A stretch of 47,307 nt of DNA. Source: Bacteroidota bacterium (GTDB lineage Bacteria > Bacteroidota > Bacteroidia > AKYH767-A > 2013-40CM-41-45). The translations under genes and the position numbers were made by a program. Every line of letters starts with the position of its first letter. Position 1 is the stretch's first letter. Under the pieces are notes generated by a model. That model was given only the letters and a program-made list of their open reading frames with translations. It was not told the DNA's origin and did not search any database. The stretch lies in assembly GCA_004295015.1 (NCBI GenBank), contig SHNE01000043.1, forward strand, positions 1-47,307, written 5' to 3'. This document shows, one piece after another, positions 9,259 through 18,126 of this stretch.

Positions 9259-10128
9259 TTATTCATTAGGTTCAATGTGGATTAAAACGTGTCCTAATTG
9301 TGGAATGTCGTTTCGTAAAGTGTCTTTAAGCCTATGAGCAATTTCATGCCCCTGTCTTACACTGATTGTAGATTCAACTTTTGCATGAAGGTCAACATGA
9401 AATTGTATGCCCGCCTTTCTGATAAAACATTTTTCTGTTGCCATTACACCTTCAACTGTTAATGATACTTTCCGGATATCGGCAACCAGATCATCATACA
9501 AATGCTCATCCATTATTTCTCCAAGTGCAGGCCTGAAAATTTTATAGCTGTTGTAAAGGATCAGGCCTGAGGCAAATAGTGCTGCCCAGTCATCCGCTGT
9601 TTCATAACCTTTGCCAAAAAACAAGGCAATCGAAATTCCAAATAAAGCTGCTATTGAAGTAATGGCATCGCTTCTGTGATGCCAGGCGTCCGCTTTAAGG
9701 GAAGAACTATTTGTTTCCTTTGCTTTTCTCATTACTAAACGAAACGAAACCTCCTTCCATAGGATTAGTGGAATAAGAATAAACAAGGTCCAAACTTTTG
9801 GAAGTTCGTGTGGTGTCCGAATATTTTTAATGCTTTCATATGCAATAATTGTTGCAGAAGTAATTAGAAAACCTACAACTATAAATGTTACCAGCGGTTC
9901 TGCTCGTCCATGTCCATAGGGGTGGTTTTTGTCTGCAGGTCTGCTGGAATATTTTAGTCCGAACAAAACTAAAAACGACGCAAAAATGTCTGTTGTTGAT
10001 TCAATAGCGTCGGCAATAAGTGCATACGAATTTCCAAAAAATCCGGCAAGTCCTTTTATTACTGCTAAACATGCATTACCTGCAATACTAAAATAAGTTG
10101 TTCTGATTGCCGTTTGTTCGTTGGTCAT
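9259..10128 (-). CDS. Cation diffusion facilitator (CDF) family metal efflux transporter
   Basis: Inner-membrane proton-coupled divalent metal exporter of 289 residues with six membrane helices and a cytosolic C-terminal domain. Helix II has LIADAIESTTD (Asp at about 40 and 47) and helix V has ADAWHHRSD (His at about 150-151, Asp at about 154), the usual transport-site residues. The loop NHPYGHGRAEPL is also diagnostic. The C-terminal domain has FHVDLHAKVE and a typical HE.AH helix. Length is normal. The metal (Zn, Fe or Mn) cannot be told. No metal regulator is adjacent. It is single on the minus strand. Confidence 0.9.
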   Translation of the reverse strand: MTNEQTAIRTTYFSIAGNACLAVIKGLAGFFGNSYALIADAIESTTDIFASFLVLFGLKYSSRPADKNHPYGHGRAEPLVTFIVVGFLITSATIIAYESIKNIRTPHELPKVWTLFILIPLILWKEVSFRLVMRKAKETNSSSLKADAWHHRSDAITSIAALFGISIALFFGKGYETADDWAALFASGLILYNSYKIFRPALGEIMDEHLYDDLVADIRKVSLTVEGVMATEKCFIRKAGIQFHVDLHAKVESTISVRQGHEIAHRLKDTLRNDIPQLGHVLIHIEPNE

Positions 10129-10193
10129 GGTAGTCTGTAAGTGTTACTCAAATCCTTAGATAAACGCGTTACGCTTTTCGTTTATTAATATGC

Positions 10194-10751
10194 TCAGACA
10201 TCAATTTTCGTGGGCTCGTAATAAAGAACTACGGCACCGGATTTAAAGATTTTTGTTTTGATGAGCTTAAGAGTAGTATTGTCCTTTAAATTTTCAAATA
10301 ATGGCAAGCCATTTGCTGCTATTACAGGGTGAACACAAAGTTGGAACTCATCAATTAGATTAAGGTTCATTAATTGAATAATTAAACTCCGACTGCCCAC
10401 AAAAATGTCTTTTCCTGATTGTTGCTTGAGTTCTAAAACTTCTTCTCCAATGCTTCGCTTTGCTAACTGAGCGCTTTCCCATTCTGCATTTTTTAGAGTG
10501 CGGGAAAAAAATATTTTTTGAATTTTGTCTATGGCCATTGCAAAGTCATCCATTGTTTTTTCCCCTGAAGGATTTTTTAACAGTTCTTGCCAATATCCCA
10601 TAAGTTGATAGGTTATTCTCCCGTATAGAATTACATCCCCTTCACCCAATAGGTCCGTATAATGTTGATGTATTTCTTCGTCCGGAATTATTGCAGTATG
10701 ATCGCAAAATCCGTCCAGTGTCATGTTGATAGCAGCAATTACTTTTCTCAT
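10194..10751 (-). CDS. RibD C-terminal / dihydrofolate-reductase-like protein
   Basis: Cytosolic protein of 185 residues with the DHFR-like NADPH-binding fold of the RibD_C family. The start MRKVIAAINMTLDGFCD is the classic first strand of YyaP/YwjB-type proteins. Further features are DVILYGRITYQLM, a segment FFSRTLKNAEWES, and DIFVGSRSLIIQLMNLNLIDEFQL, then ANGLPLFEN. Members are assumed to be oxidoreductases, but substrates are mostly unknown. It does not sit in a folate or riboflavin operon, so a true DHFR role is unlikely. Confidence 0.85.
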   Translation of the reverse strand: MRKVIAAINMTLDGFCDHTAIIPDEEIHQHYTDLLGEGDVILYGRITYQLMGYWQELLKNPSGEKTMDDFAMAIDKIQKIFFSRTLKNAEWESAQLAKRSIGEEVLELKQQSGKDIFVGSRSLIIQLMNLNLIDEFQLCVHPVIAANGLPLFENLKDNTTLKLIKTKIFKSGAVVLYYEPTKIDV

Positions 10752-10857
10752 TTATTTTTTAATGTAAATCAATTTCTGTGTTGTTTTTAAGAAGACCTTT
10801 GCCTCGCACGCTTCTCGCAAATAAGTTGTCAGCCGATATCCGTTCTTAATTTGATTC

Positions 10858-12030
10858 TTAAAAGTAACTCAGCCACGATTTGTTTTTATTATTTTGTTTG
10901 TAGGCGTCAAACTTTTTGCATAATGGGTAAAGCATAATAATAATGAGAACCCATATTAGATAAACCCATACTAAGCTATACCCGAATCCCTTTAATTCTT
11001 CTACTCTAAATGGCATGGCAGGTAAAATCATCTTTTGCCAGCCAAAGCCTGTAAATTCTGCTACTATTAACGCTAAAAGATGAATGAGATAAAGGTGAAT
11101 GATGTAGAAGAAAAACGGAACTCTTCCAAACACACTAAAGAAATTTACAACTCTCCCTTTTAATTTTTCGGCATTAGCTAAAAACAGAAAAGCTCCCCCT
11201 AATGTTACAAGCAAAAAATCAAGCGAAGGTGGATATTTGCTTAGGTTAAAAAATGAAAATATGGTTTGTTTTAAATTGTCATACTCAATCCAGGGCAATA
11301 AATTACCGTAAATGTTAGCCGCTCGTAGTATTATAAAAAGTAAAATTGCAACAACACCAATGATGTTAAATAGCTTTTTTCGTTTTATAGGATCATATGT
11401 TTTGTCATAAAATAAACCAAAGTAATAGCCCAAGGACATTACAGCAACCCATGGAATAATGGCATAGCCAACTCTAAACGTATGATCCGGCATTGTCAAA
11501 AATACCTTACGTTCATGTAATAGTGCCCACAAAATACTGTCGTCAAAATGAATATTGTCAAGTAAGTTGTGTCCAAAAATCAATATGCAACTAAAAAGGA
11601 GAATGGCTTTTTTAGGAAGATGTATTAAACCCGCCAATAAAATCATACTTATTCCCAATACCCAAATTACTTGAAAACCTATGGTTTTAAATGTAATGTC
11701 AAAATACCAGGCGAAATTTACGATTACAAGTTCTACAAAAACTAGCCACAAGCCTCGTTTAAGTAAGAAGCCGGATAATTCTGTTTTTGTTTTTCTTTTG
11801 CCAACCATAAAAGCTGAAAGTCCTGCAAGAAAACTAAATGCCGGAGCACAAAAATTTGTAATAAACCTTGTGAAAAAAAGGGGGATATTTGTTAGTGTAG
11901 GGTCGGTCGGGTCGAAAAAATATGACGAATAATGAAAATAATCTCTCACATGGTCAAGTGCCATTATTGCTATCACCAAGCCTTTTAATAGATCAAGAGA
12001 CTCAATTCTATTTTTTGTGACTAATGTCAT
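10858..12030 (-). CDS. DUF1624 / heparan-alpha-glucosaminide N-acetyltransferase-like membrane protein
   Basis: Membrane protein of 390 residues with about ten hydrophobic segments. The N-terminus RIESLDLLKGLVIAIMALDHVRDYFHY is the family signature: an S.D..KG...I.M.LDH motif with the conserved His and Asp of the acyltransferase-like fold. Later blocks FCAPAFSFLAGLSAF and VPFFFYIIHLYLIH also fit. Relatives transfer acyl groups onto sugars across a membrane. The bacterial role is usually in envelope modification, but the substrate here is unknown. It is single on the minus strand. Confidence 0.85.
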   Translation of the reverse strand: MTLVTKNRIESLDLLKGLVIAIMALDHVRDYFHYSSYFFDPTDPTLTNIPLFFTRFITNFCAPAFSFLAGLSAFMVGKRKTKTELSGFLLKRGLWLVFVELVIVNFAWYFDITFKTIGFQVIWVLGISMILLAGLIHLPKKAILLFSCILIFGHNLLDNIHFDDSILWALLHERKVFLTMPDHTFRVGYAIIPWVAVMSLGYYFGLFYDKTYDPIKRKKLFNIIGVVAILLFIILRAANIYGNLLPWIEYDNLKQTIFSFFNLSKYPPSLDFLLVTLGGAFLFLANAEKLKGRVVNFFSVFGRVPFFFYIIHLYLIHLLALIVAEFTGFGWQKMILPAMPFRVEELKGFGYSLVWVYLIWVLIIIMLYPLCKKFDAYKQNNKNKSWLSYF

Positions 12031-12262
12031 AATTAAGTCTTTTGGTTTTGATATTTTAATATTCGCTTCTTTTCACGCAGCTTAAGCAAGCACTGCCTTC
12101 ATTGAATAAATGTAAATAATTATTTGAAATGACCAATTAGGGAAGCGGTCTATACGCGATTAATCGGACTCATTCCTTAAGTTGAGGAAACATACAGGCC
12201 CCGTTATCGAGAATTTTGCACAATCAATTCCTACATTAGTGGACATGTTGTAAAATTGACAA
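12031..12262. repeat. Intergenic gap with partial hairpin repeat (copy K)
   Basis: Carries the repeat core ATAAATGTAAATAATTATTTG beginning near 12104 and a remnant of the flanks. The arms are poorly kept, so this copy is probably old or truncated. No gene or terminator is seen. Confidence 0.5.
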
Positions 12263-12973
12263 TTAAACTGTCGTCACCATCCATTTAGCAATGCTCTGCC
12301 AAAGGGCAGTGTTTGGGAAAAAGATTATCAGGATGTTGGGAATAAGCCAAATGATAAATGCTATTGTAAAGGGATTAATTCTGAATTGTTTCTTTTTAAT
12401 TCTATCGTAAACGATAAAACTGATAAATACCAAGAGCGTAATCAATGTCATTATTCCGATTGCAGCAAAGATGTCCATGTTCATCCAAGTCATAAAAATA
12501 CGAGCTAAGCCGGGTCCGCCAATAACTATTCCCGTGGATATCATATACCTCATGTGTTTTGGAGTGTCATGTTTATTTAATATGGCGAGCAAATAATAGA
12601 TGACAAATGGAATGGCGTCGGTCGTAGGGCTAAACACGAACGCAAGGCTTTCTGCCTCCGGCTTGCCTCCATTAACAAAGCGCAGGTATTGGTTGTGATA
12701 TGCTAAAATCATAGAGACAAACATGAACGGAACTAAGATGTATGAAAACTTTCCAATCATTCTATGAAGCTTCATTTTCTTGTTTGCAATGAGAACAGGT
12801 TGAATAATGAGTATGCTCAACCAGCTCGTCAGTGCAATAGCATGGTAATGGTGAATGTTTTTAAGTCCGGGAAAGTCCGGAGCCAATGAAAAATATTTTT
12901 TATAAAAACCAATGAAAGTAATGGCTGCAACTAATACAAAGAAGAAGACCAGATTTTTATAACCTTTTTCCAT
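12263..12973 (-). CDS. Multipass membrane protein resembling DUF2306
   Basis: Protein of 236 residues with about seven hydrophobic segments. Histidines near membrane boundaries (HHYHAIALTSW, KLHRMIGKFSY and TPKHMRYMIS) and the W..I..Q.....K..LHR..G layout resemble DUF2306 and related putative haem-binding membrane proteins. I am not certain of the family. No partner gene is near. It is single on the minus strand. Confidence 0.55.
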   Translation of the reverse strand: MEKGYKNLVFFFVLVAAITFIGFYKKYFSLAPDFPGLKNIHHYHAIALTSWLSILIIQPVLIANKKMKLHRMIGKFSYILVPFMFVSMILAYHNQYLRFVNGGKPEAESLAFVFSPTTDAIPFVIYYLLAILNKHDTPKHMRYMISTGIVIGGPGLARIFMTWMNMDIFAAIGIMTLITLLVFISFIVYDRIKKKQFRINPFTIAFIIWLIPNILIIFFPNTALWQSIAKWMVTTV

Positions 12974-13212
12974 TGTCTAATGATTTGTTTTTTTTCAGGT
13001 TTAGTTTATACGAGCACCCGGACTAAGCAACTGCTGTGTGAAGGCCTCAGGTCTTGATTCATTCTGAGCTATCACCGAATTAAATCAAATAATAAATGTA
13101 AATAAAAAACTGAACGAATAAATTTTTAAGCGATTTATTGTGCACTACTGCAAAGAGGTATCCTACACTATTTATATAAAAATATGATTATGCCCATTCG
13201 GTAGCCATTCTT
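12974..13212. repeat. Intergenic gap with partial hairpin repeat (copy L)
   Basis: Contains a core ATAAATGTAAATAAAAAACT near 13090 after a degenerate left arm (CTGCTGTGTGAAGGCC...). The right arm is not recognisable. No gene is seen. Confidence 0.45.
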
Positions 13213-13617
13213 TTATTTAATATTTTCAATAATTTTTTCAAGTGTCGAAATTAGCTGTAAGTATTCTTGATCAGAAATACCTTCCATAGATTTTTGTCTG
13301 AACAATAATTGTTTTTCTAAACAAGACTTGAACACTTTGTTTCCCGCATCAGTAAGCGTTATGCTTCCCGCTTCTTTTAACAGATCATTGTTTATGAGGC
13401 GTGTAATAGCGTTGTTAATATTTTCAGAGGTCTCAAATTCTGATAGTAAATTTGCAATTAACTCTCTGTTCCGGTTTTCGCTTTCGATAATGGAATTCAA
13501 AATTTGCCAATCAGTTCTTGTCAGCCCGGCCTCCATATGAATTCTGTTAATTCCGTCGCTGATTAAATTGTCAACTTTTTTGAGGTAATATCCTATGGGT
13601 AATTTCTTCTCACTCAT
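13213..13617 (-). CDS. MarR-like winged-helix transcriptional regulator
   Basis: Protein of 134 residues. The order of elements is that of MarR proteins: N-terminal helix (YYLKKVDNLISDGINRI), GLTRTDWQILNSI, a wing helix (NINNAITRLINNDLLKEAG), a short wing SITLTDAG, and a C-terminal dimer helix. It should bind DNA as a dimer and respond to a small ligand. The DNA-recognition segment FETSENINNAITRL is less typical than the usual S..T....LE..G. No obvious target operon is divergent to it; the gene could regulate itself or distant genes. Confidence 0.75.
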   Translation of the reverse strand: MSEKKLPIGYYLKKVDNLISDGINRIHMEAGLTRTDWQILNSIIESENRNRELIANLLSEFETSENINNAITRLINNDLLKEAGSITLTDAGNKVFKSCLEKQLLFRQKSMEGISDQEYLQLISTLEKIIENIK

Positions 13618-14135
13618 AATCCGGGCTATATATATTTGCCGAAAGTATTTTCTTCATAATTTTTAATGGTATAAATGTAAATAATTTCTGAAGAAAAAAC
13701 ACTTGGGCTAAGCAGAGTATAAAACTTCAAAATCAGCAATCAAAAATCAACAATCGTAAATCAAATACAGCAAGCTTAGTTTTTTTGATTTACGATTTAT
13801 GAATAGCGATTTATGAATAGCGAAGTTTTCGGTTTACTGAGACGATAATCATCAATCACCCTTAAAGAACATCTAAAATCAACAATCGTAAATCAAATAC
13901 AGCAAGCTGAGTTTTTTTGATTAGCGATTGTTGATTTACGATTTATGAATAGCGAAGTTTTCAGTTTACTGAGGCGATAATCATCAATCACCCTTAAAGA
14001 ACATCTAAAATCAAAAATCTAAAATCAACAATCGTAAATCAAATTGCCAAAGCGAAGTTTTTTGATTTGCGATTTATGAATAGCGATTTTTGATTTTTGA
14101 TTTGAAGAGTGGAGTATTATCTTAACCGACAAATC
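13618..14135. repeat. Tandem copies of an 'aatcgtaaatcaaat' palindromic repeat
   Basis: No gene. After a short hairpin-repeat core (copy M, near 13668) the stretch about 13725-14110 holds three imperfect copies of a unit of about 120 bp. Each has AATCAACAATCGTAAATC, then an inverted counterpart GATTTACGATTTATGAAT, then TCATCAATCACCCTTAAAG. The alternating sense and antisense forms of the GATTTACGATT word can fold into long hairpins. A related block recurs at about 24180-24330. Confidence 0.7.
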
Positions 14136-14744
14136 CTATACCTCAATCGTCCTAAACGTCAGATTTATCCTCATTTTTGTAACACGTTTTGTCGGAGGAA
14201 GCCGGTGTAACCAGTTTGACTGTGTGGTAGCCTTCATGATCAATAAACTTCCGTGTTCTAGAATTAATGTAATCTTTTCTTTTGTTTCTTTGTGCTTGAA
14301 AGCAAACTTTCTTTCAGCCCCAAAACTTAATGAGGCAATGGTTCCATTTTTTTTCAATGCTTTTTCACCATCGCTATGCCAGGCCATTCCTTCGCTGCCG
14401 TCGTGGTAAAGGTTTAGTAGACAGGAATTGAATTTTTCTTTTGATTTTTCTTCTGCAATTGATTTCAATTCCAATAAGTCCCTCGTCCAGGGTAAAGCTT
14501 TTTTGGTGATATTAGAATAGGTGTAATCAAAATCTTTGTCGGCATACCATGCTACTTTTCGCTTTGTGATTATAAGTTTACCGTATATACTCGCCTGATC
14601 GTTTTCCCACTTGATATTCTTGCTCAAACTATCGAAATACTGATTTGCCTCAGGCAAAGTGAAAAGCTTTCCATAATAATTTACAACACCTCCATAAGGC
14701 AATATGTTTTTTGAGTTGTCGATTTCTGTGTTGAACAGATCCAT
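14136..14744 (-). CDS. AlkB-type 2-oxoglutarate/Fe(II) dioxygenase
   Basis: Cytosolic protein of 202 residues, normal for short bacterial AlkB homologues. It has the iron site: H and D in MAWHSDGE, the distal H in WLHRLPP, and the 2-oxoglutarate-binding Arg in MRINLTFR. The segment SCLLNLYHDGSEG precedes the HxD as usual. The family repairs alkylated DNA or RNA bases by oxidative demethylation. The N-terminal part (PYGGVVNYYGKLF, WENDQASIYGK, KRKVAWYAD) resembles the ALKBH2/3-like subgroup. It is single on the minus strand with repeats on both sides. Confidence 0.88.
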   Translation of the reverse strand: MDLFNTEIDNSKNILPYGGVVNYYGKLFTLPEANQYFDSLSKNIKWENDQASIYGKLIITKRKVAWYADKDFDYTYSNITKKALPWTRDLLELKSIAEEKSKEKFNSCLLNLYHDGSEGMAWHSDGEKALKKNGTIASLSFGAERKFAFKHKETKEKITLILEHGSLLIMKATTQSNWLHRLPPTKRVTKMRINLTFRTIEV

Positions 14745-15056
14745 TTTTTTTGTTTCTCCTATTGATGAACGGATGCAGGTCCGGAAGTTTTGTGTGCTTC
14801 GACATTAGGATAAGGCACCAAGTATCTTTCCTGCCATACATGTAATTGATCAATTGAAATTGGAAATTGCTTTAACTATGGTTTTTGCAAGGGTGGAATT
14901 ACTCTGCATTGATGACTTTCACACAAGATTCCCCCAAGGGTGTTGTCTTTATCTCTTCTAAATTTTTAAGAGCTAAACGACTTGTGTCCGGTTTGATCCT
15001 GGAATGTGTTTAATATTTTAAAGGTGTTTACCACCAATATTATGCACCGTGATTAT
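14745..15056. repeat. Intergenic hairpin repeat (copy B)
   Basis: About 14770-14942 is a good copy of the ~180 bp repeat: ATCTTTCCTGCCATACATG, core with TTGAAATTGGAAATTGCTTT, then GCAAGGGTGGAATTAC and TTTCACACAAGATTCCCCC. The GGAATT.../...GATTCC ends form the right hairpin. No gene is seen in the rest. Confidence 0.65.
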
Positions 15057-15353
15057 TTAGTCGGGTTTGTTTTCTCGTCTATTATCAAAAAGTGAAACAA
15101 TAAAGATTTCAGATTCAATGAAGAAGTAATAAATACTTGTTTGTTTTGATAAAACGCATCTTCTTAAATCTTTCCTGTGTTTAGTTACAGGAAATAATTT
15201 GGGATTGGATGAAATTAAATGAATACAGCGATCTAATTTTTGAAAAAAATTCCGAACTTCTTTTTCGGTCCATTTTAATCTTAAATATTCACTAATGTCT
15301 GAAAGATTTTGAATAGCTTCTGCAGACCAAGAAACTTTAAGAAGGTCTGCCAT
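15057..15353 (-). CDS. ParE/RelE-type toxin
   Basis: Protein of 98 residues with the ParE/RelE fold layout: VSWSAEAIQNLSDISEYL, then a helix ending NFFQKLDRCIHLIS, NPKLFPVT, DLRRCVLSKQTSIYYFF, and the final strand IFIVSLFDNRRENKPD. Toxins of this superfamily block gyrase or cut mRNA on the ribosome. Its start overlaps the 3' end of the upstream gene by 17 bases, as expected for an antitoxin-toxin pair in which the antitoxin comes first. Confidence 0.85.
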   Translation of the reverse strand: MADLLKVSWSAEAIQNLSDISEYLRLKWTEKEVRNFFQKLDRCIHLISSNPKLFPVTKHRKDLRRCVLSKQTSIYYFFIESEIFIVSLFDNRRENKPD

Positions 15354-15570
15354 ACTTTTTCATAACATCAGAATGCGATTGGGTCTGATTATTTTTAATA
15401 TCGGTTAATCCACGATCTATAGATTGTTTTTCTGAATCTGAGATTGTCTCCCACCAGTCTTTACTTGTGGAGAAATTTTCTTTAAACAATTTCAGGTTTT
15501 CAATCACTGTTTGATCTGTTAGAGATTTTAACCATTCAATTAATTTAAGTTTTTCAGCTTGAAGATCCAT
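15337..15570 (-). CDS. Antitoxin partner of ParE-type toxin
   Basis: Protein of 77 residues: an N-terminal helix (MDLQAEKLKLIEWLKSL), a Trp-rich middle (DWWETISDSEKQSIDRGL) and a polar C-terminus. The phrase ISDSEKQSIDRGL.DI is typical of small Bacteroidota antitoxins found upstream of ParE-like genes. It overlaps the toxin start by 17 bases. Such antitoxins bind the toxin and usually repress their own promoter; no DNA-binding motif can be named with confidence. Confidence 0.75.
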   Translation of the reverse strand: MDLQAEKLKLIEWLKSLTDQTVIENLKLFKENFSTSKDWWETISDSEKQSIDRGLTDIKNNQTQSHSDVMKKYGRPS

Positions 15571-16313
15571 TTGTTAATAATTTACACAAATATACAAAAT
15601 GAATTTAAACCAAAAATGACGCTATTTTTTCATGGATTTAATTTCGGAAGTTTACAATGGCGGGGAGTTTTAGTACCCTGCAAAGTGGAATTTTGTGCGC
15701 TAGCCATGTGTATTGGCTCATTCCGCTTTAGCATGAACGGTTCTTCCCATAATAATAGTAAATTATTATTTGAGATTCAAAATTTCTTTAAAAGTAGTTT
15801 CAGCAAAGACGAAATCAGCCTTCACCCTTCACCTTCATCGATTCATTTACGAACCAACGGTATTATTTGCTTGTTTCGAATGTCGACCTACTGCTTTGTA
15901 AGGCTGAAAAGATTTGGATGGTGGATTTTAAATCCACTTTAATAAAGCCAAGGACTGTAATATCCTTCGCAGAGGTGAAGGCAGAATGTCCTTGGTGATG
16001 AGGATATTTTGAACTTAGCCGGCTTGCTTGGCCACAAAGCATCTTTCTTGCCATAAATATAAATAATTAAATGAAATGGCTAAGAATATGGCTGATGCAA
16101 AAGTAGAATCACCAAGTGCGCTTGGTTTTTACCTACCTGTCAGCAGAGCGGGGAGCAAAATAATAAATTAGTCTTGATGTGTTTTTTAAAACAGGCCTTA
16201 CATTCAGCTGTGTTTGTTTACGCACCACAAAAATTAGGAATACAACTGTTTGAAGTTCGGAAAAAATTTGATAAAAGTTCTTTCACTTTTCAATTCAGGC
16301 GGTCGTTCAGCGG
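15571..16313. repeat. Two hairpin-repeat copies (C1, C2) separated by a second palindrome
   Basis: No convincing gene. C1 (about 15685-15850) keeps TGTGCGCTAGCC, GGCTCATTCCGCTTTAGC and a decayed core. C2 (about 15985-16155) has TCTTTCTTGCCATAAATAT, TAATTAAATGAAAT and GTAGAATCACCAAGTGCGC. Between them lies GTGGATTTTAAATCCAC (15921-15937), a perfect palindrome, followed by AAGGACTGTAATATCCTTCG. The same arrangement (repeat, GTGGATT palindrome, CCTTCGCAG words, repeat) recurs at 28.0-28.5 kb. A 127-codon plus-strand frame covers C1 but consists of repeat sequence. Confidence 0.6.
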
Positions 16314-16874
16314 TTAAATATTTTGAATGGTGATTCTTCTTTTTTCTTTTAACTCTTTAAAATGAGAAGGAGTAAGCTCTGTCACTTTTTTAAATTGTGT
16401 AGATAAATGCGAAACGCTACTATAGTGCAGCTTATATGCAATATCAGATAATGTATCTTCTCCAAAAATAATTAACTCCTTTATCCTTTCAATTTTTAAT
16501 GCAATGATAAATTGTTCTATAGTAGTAGCTTCAACTTCTGAAAAGAAATTTGCTAAGTAAGTATAACTGTGATTTAATTCTTTGCTTAACAAAACGGAGA
16601 ATTTAATGTTTGGTTTTTCGTCTGACTTGTAAACATAATCAACCATGACTTTTCTGATTTTCTCAATTAAGACACCTTGTTTTTTTTCTAACAATTCTAA
16701 ACCGACTTTTTTTAATTTGATATTCAGGTGCTTCTTGTCATCATTAGAAACATCTTCCGTCGTTTCTATTTCCCCTAATTCAACTTTAACAGTAGATATA
16801 TCAAGTTCCTCTAAAGCATCTTTAACCACAACTTTGCAGCTTTCGCAAGCCATATTCTTTATATAGATTTTCAT
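16314..16874 (-). CDS. AraC-family regulator with N-terminal HMA-like domain
   Basis: Protein of 186 residues. The first 70 residues start IKNMACESCKVVVKDALEEL, a heavy-metal-associated-like ferredoxin fold with a modified CxxC (CESC). The C-terminal 85 residues are an AraC DNA-binding domain: IERIKELIIFGEDTLSDIAYKLHYSSVSHLSTQFKKVTELTPSHFK, split over two helix-turn-helix motifs. The combination occurs in short Bacteroidota AraC proteins. A metal or thiol signal is therefore plausible but not proven. The CDF exporter at 9.3 kb is too far away to be called its target on position alone. Confidence 0.8.
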   Translation of the reverse strand: MKIYIKNMACESCKVVVKDALEELDISTVKVELGEIETTEDVSNDDKKHLNIKLKKVGLELLEKKQGVLIEKIRKVMVDYVYKSDEKPNIKFSVLLSKELNHSYTYLANFFSEVEATTIEQFIIALKIERIKELIIFGEDTLSDIAYKLHYSSVSHLSTQFKKVTELTPSHFKELKEKRRITIQNI

Positions 16875-17419
16875 ATATTATTTATTACACGATTGTGTCG
16901 GTTTGATTTTCGCCATTGCTAAAATATTTTTCTAATGGCATTTAATTTAACTTTGTATGCTGTGTCTAAAACATGAGGAGCACCTTTGATAAGGTTTTGG
17001 TGATAAGCTCATGTGTTGTTCAGCAACGCCCTGCTTATTTTTGATTTCTCTTTTCCGGTCAGGTCCGGCCTCTTTATTGTTCGACGGGCAAGGAGATTTC
17101 AAAACAGCACAAAGATTAGCAGGTTTTAAAAGAGAATTATTGCAAATTATTTGATAAAATTTATATTATTCACGCATTTCACAATCAGCTTTTTTGCTAG
17201 AGTAAATAATACTACTATCTGAAGCCTGTTAACCTTGCTAAGCGCAAGCTTATGCCCATTCTTTGTTGGTTGACACATTTCGCTTCAGTACAAACGGGTC
17301 TTTATGGAATAAATTACCTGGTTATTTGCAAGACTAAAATTCCTTAAAGAAGATGGTCGAAGGTTCGGAATCATCTTTTGCTCTTGGCTTTCATACATTC
17401 ATCTGCCAAAGGAGCCTGG
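16875..17419. repeat. Gene-free stretch with a degenerate hairpin repeat (copy N)
   Basis: No gene seen. About 17240-17410 shows remnants of the repeat: TGCTAAGCGCAAGC on the left, GGTTCGGAATCATC and GCTCTTGGCTTTCATAC on the right, with the AT core mostly lost. The remaining sequence (16.9-17.2 kb) is AT-rich and unassigned. A short inverted word GGTCAGGTCCGGCC near 17060 has no clear role. Confidence 0.4.
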
Positions 17420-17800
17420 TCACTTCAACACATGATGTGCCAATACCCTTTGCACATCATATACATTAACCGATTTATTAAACTGCTTTTTGATACTCGG
17501 GTGTTGCTCACTCGAAACCCATATTTTCAATTCTGCATCTAAATCAAAAGTGCCGGCCGTTTCAATACTAAATCTTGAAATGCTTTTGTAGCTGATGGAT
17601 TTATATTCCGTCTTACTTCCGGTGAGCCCTTGCTTATCTACCAGGATCAAACGTTTGTTTGTGAAAATAAAAGTATCACGAATTAACTTGAATCCCAACT
17701 CGATTTCTTCTCCTTCAGTTAATAGACCTCCATATGATTTTTTTAGTTCGTCTTGACTTACTGAACCTGCGTTTCCCAGGAGTGCTGAAAGTAGTCCCAT
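17420..17800 (-). CDS. Bacterial PH-domain protein (PF08000-like)
   Basis: Cytosolic protein of 126 residues, the normal size for stand-alone bacterial pleckstrin-homology proteins. The strands ELGFKLIRDTFIFTNKRLILVDKQG and TEYKSISYKSISRFSIET are the family signature, followed by DAELKIWVSS and a C-terminal helix. The N-terminus (MGLLSALLGNAGSVS) is mildly hydrophobic, and such proteins may touch the membrane. The function is unknown. It is single on the minus strand. Confidence 0.85.
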   Translation of the reverse strand: MGLLSALLGNAGSVSQDELKKSYGGLLTEGEEIELGFKLIRDTFIFTNKRLILVDKQGLTGSKTEYKSISYKSISRFSIETAGTFDLDAELKIWVSSEQHPSIKKQFNKSVNVYDVQRVLAHHVLK

Positions 17801-18126
17801 AATTAACTGTTTTATTATTGGTTAAAGTGTGAATAAAGAGCGAATCTATATTAAATTATGGCACATAATATAGTTTACCAAAAATTCATCATAAGGGAAT
17901 CCCTGCTCCACTATGCCTTGCCTTGTGTATAATCATTCCTTGTCAGCTCTTTCCGACATTACACACAACAATGTCTTGCCATAAATGTAAACGACCCAAT
18001 GAAATTTTAAATTGCTCTAATGATTGTTAAGCAATGCCTGTGTGAGCTGTCGCTCATGACTCACATATAAGAAATCATAGAGTTGATTTTATCCCTTTAT
18101 TGACATTGTTGCCTTCTTGTGTCATT
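17801..18126. repeat. Intergenic hairpin repeat (copy D)
   Basis: About 17930-18065 is a partial copy: GTCTTGCCATAAATGTAAAC, CCAATGAAATTTTAAATTGC, then a changed right arm with its own hairpin (TGTGTGAGC...GCTCATGACTCACA). No gene is seen. Confidence 0.5.

Noticed and set aside
13725..14110. A CRISPR array
   Set aside because: Unit length (~120 bp), internal inverted words and lack of unique spacers of constant size do not fit; no cas gene is near.
15559..15942. A 127-codon plus-strand gene
   Set aside because: It overlaps the antitoxin start and runs through hairpin-repeat copy C1; no coding features or family resemblance.
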